Shown here one piece after another: positions 57,045 to 64,000 of a stretch of DNA of 64,000 bases. Origin of the DNA: Fictibacillus halophilus (lineage in GTDB: Bacteria > Bacillota > Bacilli > Bacillales > Fictibacillaceae); NCBI RefSeq assembly GCF_016401385.1, contig NZ_JAEACF010000001.1, positions 2,108,001 through 2,172,000 on the forward strand, given 5' to 3'. The translations under genes and the position numbers were made by a program. Within the stretch, counting starts at the first letter, position 1; each line of letters begins with the position of its first letter. Below the pieces are notes generated by a model, which had not been told where the DNA came from, searched no databases, and worked only from the letters and a program-made list of their open reading frames with translations.

Positions 57045-59359
57045 TTTCTATCACCTGCTAATGCAACTTTTAATACCTCATCTAAATGAGATACGGTTAT
57101 AAAAGATAATCCCTCTTTAACTGATTGTGGAATATCTTCAATGTCTTTTTCGTTTTCTTTCGGAAGTATAATGGTTTTGATTCCTGCTCGATGTGCACTT
57201 AATGATTTTTCTTTTAAACCACCAATTGGCAACACACGTCCTCTAAGCGTGATCTCCCCTGTCATTCCTACATCTTTTCTAACTGGTCTTTTCGTTAGTG
57301 CTGATACTAATGCTGTGGCAATCGTTATTCCAGCTGAAGGACCATCTTTTGGTGTTGCTCCTTCAGGAACATGTATATGGATATCTGTTTTTTCATAGAA
57401 ATCATGATCGATTCCAAGCTCTTCCACCTTCGTGCGAACGTAGCTTAATGCGGCTTGAGCAGATTCTTTCATAACATCACCTAACTTACCCGTTAAGATC
57501 AGTTTGCCCTTACCCGGTGATAGTGCTACTTCAATTGAGAGAGTATCCCCACCAGCTGTCGTATAAGCTAATCCTGTCGCTGCACCAATTTGGTCTTCAA
57601 GTTCTGCTTGACCATAACGGAAACGAGGCTTACCTAGATAATCTTCAAGGTTTTTAGCAGAAAGTACAACCTTTTTCTTTTCAGCTGAAACAATCTGTTT
57701 TGCTGCTTTTCTGCATAATCCTGCAATTTGACGCTCAAGATTACGCACACCCGCTTCGCGTGTATAATTGCGGACCAGCTTTAGAATAGAATCATCCTTA
57801 AACTGAATCTGGCTTTTCTTTAGTCCATGTTCCTTAAGCTGTTTTGGAATCAAATGATTCTTAGAGATATGCAGCTTTTCAACCTCTGTATAACCAGCGA
57901 TCGAAATAACTTCCATTCTATCTAATAACGGCCCTGGAATTGTAGAGAGAGAATTGGCTGTTGTAACGAACATGACTTTTGATAGATCATATGGCTCTTC
58001 GATATAGTGATCGCTGAAGGTGCTGTTCTGTTCCGGATCTAACACTTCAAGCATCGCAGAGGAAGGATCTCCTCTAAAATCACTCGACATCTTATCAATC
58101 TCATCAAGTAAGAATACGGGATTAATCGTCCCGGCTTTTTTCATACCTTGAATCAAACGGCCTGGCATCGCTCCCACATATGTTCTTCGGTGCCCTCTGA
58201 TCTCTGCTTCGTCTCTCACACCACCAAGAGAAATTCGTACAAAATTTCTGCCGATGGCACGTGCAATCGATCTGGCTAATGATGTTTTACCTACACCTGG
58301 TGGTCCAACTAAACAAAGAATCGGACCTTTTAGTGAATTTGTCAGTTTCTGAACAGCAAGATATTCTAAGACTCTGTCCTTTACTTTTTCAAGACCATAA
58401 TGATCTTCGTTAAGAACCGTTTCTGCATGTGGAATATCCAGATTATCTATCGTCTCTTGTTTCCAAGGCAGATTAACAAGCCACTCAATGTATGTTCTGA
58501 TAACAGAGCTCTCAGCTGAAGAGTTTGGCATCTTTTCATAACGGTCTAGTTCTTTTTTTGCAAGCTCCATGACCGTCTCAGGCATATCAGAGGACTCAAT
58601 ACGTTCTTTGAGTGAACTTACTTCCCCAACTTTACCTTCTTTATCACCAAGCTCTTTTTGGATTGCTTTCATCTGTTCACGCAGATAATATTCTTTTTGC
58701 GTTTTTTCCATCGCCTTTTTAACGCGTTGACCGATTTTCTTTTCTAGACCTAGTACTTCTTTTTCATTGTTTAAAAGGTCCAGCAAGTGCTCAAGTCTTT
58801 CTTTCACATCAAAAATCTCAAGGATTTTTTGTTTTTCTTTAATCTTTAGAGAAAGATGCGAAGAAATAACATCTGCCAAACGTCCAGGTTCAGTAATATC
58901 TTGAACTGAGGCAAGTGTTTCAGGCGTTACTTTTTTTGATAGGTTTATGTATTGTTCGAATTGAGCCAGAACTGCTCTCATGAGAGCTTCCGTTTCGGCT
59001 TCTTTCACTTCAATATCATCCGTTAGTTCAACTTCTACTTCTACATGGGTCTTCTCGTCCGTGAACGAAGTAATTTCTCCGCGTTTAATACCTTCAACAA
59101 GTACTCTGATTGTGCCATTAGGCAGTTTGAGCATCTGATTTACTTTTGACAACGTTCCTACATGATAAATTTCCTCTTGTGCTGGATCTTCAATAGAAAC
59201 TTCTTTTTGAGTTGATAGAAAGATCATTTGATCATCAAGCATGACTTTTTCAAGCGCTTGAATAGATTTTTCTCTTCCTACATCTAAATGAAGTACCATT
59301 GTTGGATAAACCAACAATCCGCGAAGAGGGAGGAGCGGAAGAACTCGTTTTTCCCCCAT
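57041..59359 (-). CDS. lonA: ATP-dependent protease LonA
   Basis: Cytosolic AAA+ serine protease for damaged and regulatory proteins. The 772-residue protein has the N-terminal LON domain ([20 protein letters not shown]), a coiled coil, Walker [18 protein letters not shown] (near residue 350), the catalytic serine in [15 protein letters not shown] and the lysine in [17 protein letters not shown]. The ATG at 59359 follows GGAGGTGTTTTTA; an in-frame GTG at 59368 overlaps that site. I saw no CtsR-type direct repeat upstream. Confidence 0.97.
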   Translation of the reverse strand: MGEKRVLPLLPLRGLLVYPTMVLHLDVGREKSIQALEKVMLDDQMIFLSTQKEVSIEDPAQEEIYHVGTLSKVNQMLKLPNGTIRVLVEGIKRGEITSFTDEKTHVEVEVELTDDIEVKEAETEALMRAVLAQFEQYINLSKKVTPETLASVQDITEPGRLADVISSHLSLKIKEKQKILEIFDVKERLEHLLDLLNNEKEVLGLEKKIGQRVKKAMEKTQKEYYLREQMKAIQKELGDKEGKVGEVSSLKERIESSDMPETVMELAKKELDRYEKMPNSSAESSVIRTYIEWLVNLPWKQETIDNLDIPHAETVLNEDHYGLEKVKDRVLEYLAVQKLTNSLKGPILCLVGPPGVGKTSLARSIARAIGRNFVRISLGGVRDEAEIRGHRRTYVGAMPGRLIQGMKKAGTINPVFLLDEIDKMSSDFRGDPSSAMLEVLDPEQNSTFSDHYIEEPYDLSKVMFVTTANSLSTIPGPLLDRMEVISIAGYTEVEKLHISKNHLIPKQLKEHGLKKSQIQFKDDSILKLVRNYTREAGVRNLERQIAGLCRKAAKQIVSAEKKKVVLSAKNLEDYLGKPRFRYGQAELEDQIGAATGLAYTTAGGDTLSIEVALSPGKGKLILTGKLGDVMKESAQAALSYVRTKVEELGIDHDFYEKTDIHIHVPEGATPKDGPSAGITIATALVSALTKRPVRKDVGMTGEITLRGRVLPIGGLKEKSLSAHRAGIKTIILPKENEKDIEDIPQSVKEGLSFITVSHLDEVLKVALAGDRK

Positions 59360-59530
59360 TAAAAACACCTCCGAAAACTGCTATGTAATCATTAATTATA
59401 TGCTTAGTCTTTGTACAATTCTACCGATAATGCTTAACTTTGTCTAATGTAAGCTTCGGATTGTAAGAAAACACCTAATAAAACGCTCTCCTTAGTTGTT
59501 AGAAAATTTTCAGCGTCCTATTTTCTGAAC

Positions 59531-59578
59531 AAAAAGAAACTCCCTACTTCTCCTTATACAGAAGAAGGAGGGGAGTTT
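59531..59578 (-). terminator. Terminator overlapping the last codons of lonB
   Basis: AAACTCCC and GGGAGTTT arms with inner CTCCTT/AAGGAG form one extended hairpin that includes the lonB stop codon (59554) and the codons for the final SPPSS. A T run follows on the minus strand. Confidence 0.85.
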
Positions 59579-61221
59579 AAGGCAGCAGACGCAGGGATGG
59601 ATTGCTCTTCACCATCATCTAAGAATGCGTGTTGAAACACTTCTGAAAGTTTTTTTACTGGAATGATCTCTACGTCTTTAATCGTATCAAAAATCTTTTG
59701 GTTATTCTCAAACGGAATAAGAACACGTTTTGCACCTGCATCTTTTGCAGCCAAGATTTTAGCCATCACACCACCGACTGGTTTCACTTTACCGTGGATG
59801 CTGATCTCCCCAGTCATTGCAATTTCATGGTCTATTTTAATGTTGTGAATAGCTGAGTAGATAGAAGAGGCAATCGCTATACCCGCTGATGGACCATCTA
59901 CTGGGCCACCACCTGGAAAGTTCACGTGGATATCATACATCGATGCATCAACTCCCATGTATCGAAGTACAGTTATAACGTTTTCCACTGAACCTTTTGC
60001 CATACTTTTTCTTCGAATAGACTTAGATTGATTCCCGATACTCTCTTCTTCTGCTATTCCTGTAATTGTAATGGAACCTTGTTTCTTTGCAGGCAGTACG
60101 GTTGTTTCAATCTCAAGCAACGCCCCGCTTGTTGGACCGTATACGGCAAGACCATTCACTAATCCAATCTTTGGTTTGACTCCAATTTTCCTCTCTGGTC
60201 TTGGAGCCATTCTACTAGAGTGTGTTACCCACTCCACATCGCTCTTTGTAATGTTTTTTCGTTGTTCTGTGATGGCAAGACCAGCTGCGATCTGAATCAT
60301 ATTTACCGCTTCACGGCCATTTCTAGCATATTGGGCCATATATGATAAAGATTCATCATCAATTCCTAACTGAATCTTATCAGCCGCTCTTTTAGCGATC
60401 TGTTCAATTTCAGCCGGCTGCAATTCTCTAAAGAACACTTCCAAACATCTAGAACGAATAGCAGGAGGTATTTCTTCTGGCATACGAGTAGTCGCACCAA
60501 TCATTCGGAAATCTGCAGGAAGACCATTCTGGAAGATATCATGAATATGATGTGGTATGTTCGCGTTCTCTTCCGAATAATAAGCACTTTCTAAAAAAAC
60601 CTTACGATCCTCTAAAACCTTGAGTAACTTGTTCATCTGGATTGGATGGAGTTCACCGATCTCATCAATGAAAAGAACACCACCATGCGCATTCGTAACA
60701 GCCCCTTGCTTCGGCTGAGGAATTCCAGCTTGCCCCATAGCTCCAGCACCTTGGTAGATTGGATCATGAACAGAGCCAATTAGAGGATCCGCGATGCCTC
60801 GTTCATCAAAACGGGCAGTCGTAGCATCTAGCTCTACAAAGACAGCTGTCGAACGAAAAGGTGAGGACTGATTTCGCTTCGCTTCTTCTAATACTAATCG
60901 TGCTGCAGCTGTTTTCCCAACCCCTGGAGGACCATAGACGATAACATGCTGAGGATTCGGTCCACACAAAGCAGCTTTCAATGCTTTTATTCCATCTTCT
61001 TGTCCGATGATATCTTCAAATTTTCCAGGTCGAACACGTTCTGAAAGTGGTTCTGATAGAGAAATCGCGCGCATTCTTCTTAGCTGCTCCATCTCTTTTC
61101 TCGATTCTTTATCCACACTTACTTTTTGAGAACGTTGGTTACGTAGTAAGTTCCAAAAATATAGCCCGATAATAATCCCAAAGAATAATTGAATAAGTAA
61201 TGCTATGCCAGTCCAGTTCAT
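59554..61221 (-). CDS. lonB: ATP-dependent protease LonB
   Basis: Lon-type protease expressed in the forespore of Bacillus. The 555-residue protein has an N-terminal membrane-type helix (residues 4-24, GIALLIQLFFGIIIGLYFW), Walker [21 protein letters not shown], Walker B GGVLFIDEIGELHP, and a Lon catalytic domain with the serine in GGPVDGPSAGIAIASS and the lysine in VKPVGGVMAKILAAKDAG. It lacks the LON N-domain of LonA. It is upstream of lonA and has its own terminator, so separate control (SigF, by analogy) is likely. Confidence 0.95.
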   Translation of the reverse strand: MNWTGIALLIQLFFGIIIGLYFWNLLRNQRSQKVSVDKESRKEMEQLRRMRAISLSEPLSERVRPGKFEDIIGQEDGIKALKAALCGPNPQHVIVYGPPGVGKTAAARLVLEEAKRNQSSPFRSTAVFVELDATTARFDERGIADPLIGSVHDPIYQGAGAMGQAGIPQPKQGAVTNAHGGVLFIDEIGELHPIQMNKLLKVLEDRKVFLESAYYSEENANIPHHIHDIFQNGLPADFRMIGATTRMPEEIPPAIRSRCLEVFFRELQPAEIEQIAKRAADKIQLGIDDESLSYMAQYARNGREAVNMIQIAAGLAITEQRKNITKSDVEWVTHSSRMAPRPERKIGVKPKIGLVNGLAVYGPTSGALLEIETTVLPAKKQGSITITGIAEEESIGNQSKSIRRKSMAKGSVENVITVLRYMGVDASMYDIHVNFPGGGPVDGPSAGIAIASSIYSAIHNIKIDHEIAMTGEISIHGKVKPVGGVMAKILAAKDAGAKRVLIPFENNQKIFDTIKDVEIIPVKKLSEVFQHAFLDDGEEQSIPASAALNSPPSSV

Positions 61222-61336
61222 TGTTTTTCCTCCCGGTACCTATGTAGTGATAATCATAGTATCTCCGAGGAGGTGGTGAACTAAACGGCAAACCTTTAAA
61301 AAGACAATTTCACATACACTGATAATTTTGAAAGTA

Positions 61337-61465
61337 GTTGATTTCCGCTCCAGGTTGCTCGCTTTCCATGGGGCGTGCGGTGAGCCTCCTGCCACTTTGT
61401 GCTGTTAGGAGTCTCCACCTGACCGCTCGTCCGATAGGAGTCTCGCACCTTGCGCTCCAATCAAC
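61337..61465 (-). repeat. 129-bp structured intergenic repeat, copy H
   Basis: Close to copy C, with CTCCT/AGGAG inner arms, but the middle stem reads CTATCGG/CCCATGG, one mismatch. The right flank at 61487-61519 (AAAAGCAATAATC, then GAAAACAGTCTTAAG) matches the flanks of copies F and G. It lies between lonB and clpX. Confidence 0.9.
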
Positions 61466-61591
61466 TTATAAGAATGCAAAACCATCCAAAAGCAATAATC
61501 TTATAGAAAACAGTCTTAAGTGAAAGAACTTTAAAATTGAAGGAGTAAAAGCCTTTAACACAAACTTTTCCTGACTTGGTTTAGCCCAAAC

Positions 61592-61616
61592 AAAAAAGAC
61601 CAGCATAAGCTGGTCT
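61592..61616 (-). terminator. Terminator after clpX
   Basis: AGACCAGC and GCTGGTCT arms with a four-base loop, followed on the minus strand by a T6 run, a few bases after the clpX stop at 61622. Confidence 0.88.
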
Positions 61617-61621
61617 CAATT

Positions 61622-62896
61622 TTAAGCACTCTCTTTTGGCGTTTCTTTTGATTGTTCGATAACCGTACCGTCTTCTAACTCAAGAGTTGGTGGTACTTTA
61701 TCTGAGATTGTTTCTTTCGTTACGATACATTTTACAACATCTTCACGAGAAGGCAGCTCAAACATTACGTCAAGCATAACTCCTTCAATGATCGAACGAA
61801 GTCCACGCGCTCCTGTTTTACGTTCAATGGCTTGAGCAGAAATTTCTCGAAGAGCTTCATCGGTAAATTCTAGCTCGACACCGTCAATATCCAATAACTT
61901 TTGATATTGCTTTACAAGTGCATTCTTAGGTTTTGTTAAGATTTCGATCAACGCTTCCTCATCAAGAGGGTTTAAGTTTGAAATAACCGGTAAACGACCG
62001 ATAAATTCAGGAATCAAACCAAAGCGAAGTAAATCTTCAGGAAGAACTTTAGACAAGTATTCTCCCGCTTTTAAGTCAGCTTGTTTCGTTTCTGAACTGA
62101 ATCCGATCACTTTCTTACCAAGACGGCGTTTGATGATTTGTTCGATACCATCAAAGGCTCCACCACAAATGAAGAGAATGTTTGTAGTGTCAATTTGGAT
62201 GAACTCTTGGTGAGGATGCTTTCTTCCTCCTTGTGGCGGTACACTAGCTACTGTACCTTCAAGGATTTTAAGAAGCGCCTGCTGAACGCCTTCACCAGAA
62301 ACATCTCTTGTGATAGAAGGATTTTCAGATTTACGTGCAATCTTATCGATCTCATCAATGTAGATGATTCCCTTTTCCGCTTTTTCTACATCGTAGTCCG
62401 CAGACTGAATTAATTTGAGAAGGATATTTTCTACATCCTCACCAACATATCCAGCTTCTGTTAAAGATGTAGCATCAGCAATAGCAAAAGGTACGTTTAA
62501 GATACGTGCCAACGTTTGAGCAAGTAATGTCTTACCACTTCCTGTTGGTCCGATCATTGCGATATTACTTTTCGCCAATTCTACTTCATCTGATTTTTGT
62601 GTTGAATTTATACGTTTGTAATGATTGTAAACGGCTACAGAAAGAGATTTCTTAGCCTGACCTTGACCGATTACGTACTCGTCAAGAATTTTACGAATTT
62701 CTACTGGTTTTGGTACTTCTTTTAGTTCTACATCCTCTTCTGTACCTAATTCTTCTTCTACAATTTCAGTACAGAGTTCGATACATTCGTCACAAATATA
62801 TACACCTGGTCCAGCAACCAGTTTTCTTACTTGATCTTGTGTTTTACCACAGAAAGAACATTTTAATTGCCCTTTTTCATCATTAAACTTAAACAA
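61622..62896 (-). CDS. clpX: ATP-dependent Clp protease ATP-binding subunit ClpX
   Basis: AAA+ unfoldase that delivers substrates to ClpP. The 424-residue protein has the N-terminal zinc-binding domain ([30 protein letters not shown]), Walker [17 protein letters not shown], Walker [12 protein letters not shown], the pore loop YVGEDVE and [14 protein letters not shown]. The start is TTG at 62896 ([17 protein letters not shown]) behind GGGGTG; the in-frame GTG at 62905 overlaps that site. It follows tig, separated by about 330 bp and a terminator. Confidence 0.96.
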   Translation of the reverse strand: MFKFNDEKGQLKCSFCGKTQDQVRKLVAGPGVYICDECIELCTEIVEEELGTEEDVELKEVPKPVEIRKILDEYVIGQGQAKKSLSVAVYNHYKRINSTQKSDEVELAKSNIAMIGPTGSGKTLLAQTLARILNVPFAIADATSLTEAGYVGEDVENILLKLIQSADYDVEKAEKGIIYIDEIDKIARKSENPSITRDVSGEGVQQALLKILEGTVASVPPQGGRKHPHQEFIQIDTTNILFICGGAFDGIEQIIKRRLGKKVIGFSSETKQADLKAGEYLSKVLPEDLLRFGLIPEFIGRLPVISNLNPLDEEALIEILTKPKNALVKQYQKLLDIDGVELEFTDEALREISAQAIERKTGARGLRSIIEGVMLDVMFELPSREDVVKCIVTKETISDKVPPTLELEDGTVIEQSKETPKESA

Positions 62897-63163
62897 TGAT
62901 ATCACCCCTAAAACGAGAATATGGATGAAACGCTTGACTAAAATTCAGATATATTCTGAAGGAAAGTCTGATTATCTTTTCTACTACGTAAGCATTCCGT
63001 TGATTATAATGGATTGTATCACACTTCCATATTAAAACGGAAATAATAACGCTTAATAAATATGTATGGTAACGCTCTATATAAGTATGAACAATACCGC
63101 AAGATTTAAAACCTGTTTTTCAAATAGGATGCGTATTTTAATAGAAATTTAATATGTATGGCA
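62897..63163. other. Upstream region of clpX, no gene
   Basis: An A/T-rich stretch between the tig terminator and clpX. It must hold the clpX promoter, but I could not choose one -35/-10 pair with confidence. No reading frame or repeat element is evident. Confidence 0.4.
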
Positions 63164-63200
63164 AAACAAGGCACGATACATAAGGATCGCGCCTTGCTTA
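63164..63200 (-). terminator. Terminator after tig
   Basis: CAAGGCGCGAT and ATCGTGCCTTG arms, pairing apart from one G-T, with a short loop and a T-rich tail on the minus strand, 26 bases after the tig stop. Confidence 0.82.
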
Positions 63201-63226
63201 AATTTATTAACTTATTTAATTAGGGA

Positions 63227-64000
63227 TTAAGCAGTTTTGCTGTTTTCCACAAGAAAATCGATTGCTTTACGTACTTTCAAGTCAGCTGCTACCGCATCAT
63301 TTCCACCTTGCATAGCAAGCATTTGCTTGATTTGTTCTACTTCCATTTGGTACATTTCAGCCATTTTGCTAAGTTCAGCATCGATTTCTTCTTCAGAAAC
63401 TTCGATGTTTTCAGCTTCAACGATCGCTTCAAGTACTAGGTTAGTACGAACGCGCTTTCCAGCATCTTCTTTCATTTGTTCACGAAGTGCTTCTTCGCTT
63501 GTACCAGAGAACTGGTAGTAAAGGTCAAGATTCATACCTTGCATTTGAAGACGTTGGCCAAATTCTTGAACCATACGGTCAAGCTCTGTGTTTACCATTG
63601 CTTCAGGAATATCGATTTCTGCATTTTCAGAAGCTTTTTCGATAACTGTTTCACGAGTTTTGTTTTCAGCTTCTTGCTTTTTGCTCTCTTCAAGCTTTGT
63701 GCGAAGTTCTTTTTTAAGATCTTCTAAAGTTTCAGCATCGCCTTCAGCTTCTTTAGCGAACTCGTCATTAAGTTCTGGAAGTTGTTTAGCTTTAATGTCG
63801 TGAATTTTCACTTTGAAGACAGCAGGTTTACCAGCTAGTTCTTCAGCATGGTACTCTTCAGGGAAGTTAACGTTAACTTCTTTTTCGGCACCAGCTTTTT
63901 CACCAACTAATTGCTCTTCAAAACCTGGGATGAAAGATCCAGATCCGATTTCAAGAGAATAGTTCTCAGCTTTTCCACCTTCGAAAGCTTCGCCATCAAC
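63227..64000 (-). CDS. tig: Trigger factor, 5' end cut by the window edge
   Basis: Ribosome-associated chaperone and peptidyl-prolyl isomerase. The last 257 residues are present; the N-terminal ribosome-binding domain (about 170 residues) lies beyond position 64000. The frame at the edge reads [49 protein letters not shown] and [18 protein letters not shown], the FKBP-like domain, followed by the helical C-terminal domain. The gene precedes clpX, as in B. subtilis. Confidence 0.96.
   Translation of the reverse strand, partial: VDGEAFEGGKAENYSLEIGSGSFIPGFEEQLVGEKAGAEKEVNVNFPEEYHAEELAGKPAVFKVKIHDIKAKQLPELNDEFAKEAEGDAETLEDLKKELRTKLEESKKQEAENKTRETVIEKASENAEIDIPEAMVNTELDRMVQEFGQRLQMQGMNLDLYYQFSGTSEEALREQMKEDAGKRVRTNLVLEAIVEAENIEVSEEEIDAELSKMAEMYQMEVEQIKQMLAMQGGNDAVAADLKVRKAIDFLVENSKTA

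Noticed and set aside
59360..59553. CtsR operator upstream of lonA
   Set aside because: No direct repeat of the GGTCAAA type was found in this interval on either strand.

Overview
The window is a stretch of chromosome from a low-GC, endospore-forming Bacillaceae bacterium. It carries spoVB, spo0B, spoIVFA/FB, spoIIB, spoVID, safA, ysxE and lonB, and its gene order follows the relA to tig region of Bacillus subtilis almost step by step. It is not B. subtilis itself: secD and secF are separate genes, comC, bofC and pheA are not at their usual places, and an RNase E/G gene is present. A Fictibacillus-like genus is my guess from overall resemblance; the sequence alone does not prove it. Nearly all genes are on the minus strand, so the window is best read from right to left.

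Layout from left to right: relA (3' end cut by the window edge), apt, recJ, secF, secD, comN, then spoVB (+), yrbG (-), yrzE (+); next yajC, tgt, queA, a DUF2905 gene, ruvB, ruvA; a YhcN/YlaJ-type spore lipoprotein, an APH/CotS-like kinase and safA; the NAD block nadA, nadC, nadB divergent from nifS and niaR with a NiaR-type operator between; pheB, obg, spo0B, rpmA, prp, rplU with an L21 leader, and rng; spoIVFB and spoIVFA; minD, minC, mreD, mreC, mreB, radC, maf; spoIIB, a membrane GAF-GGDEF protein, folC, and valS behind a T-box; a small membrane protein (+); ysxE, a second kinase-like gene and spoVID; the haem operon hemA-hemX-hemC-hemD-hemB-hemL; ysxD (+); ysxC, lonA, lonB, clpX and tig (5' end cut by the window edge).

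The genes group into alarmone and purine salvage (relA, apt), secretion (secD, secF, yajC), tRNA queuosine (tgt, queA), recombination (ruvAB, recJ), NAD synthesis with its repressor and Fe-S supply, ribosome assembly (obg, rpmA/prp, rplU, ysxC), cell shape and division-site control (mre, min), tetrapyrrole synthesis, protein quality control (lonA, lonB, clpX, tig), and spore coat morphogenesis (safA, spoVID, ysxE).

The most notable non-gene signal is a family of eight copies of an intergenic repeat with a 129-bp core, at 1957, 13276, 31124, 31508, 37397, 45299, 56248 and 61337. It has terminal inverted repeats, an elongated hairpin fold kept by compensatory changes among the copies, at least two subfamilies, and two copies in which the interior has been replaced by another module. 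It codes for nothing convincing and has no transposase here. It looks like a mobile, structured non-coding element. No tRNA, rRNA, CRISPR array, insertion sequence or prophage was seen.
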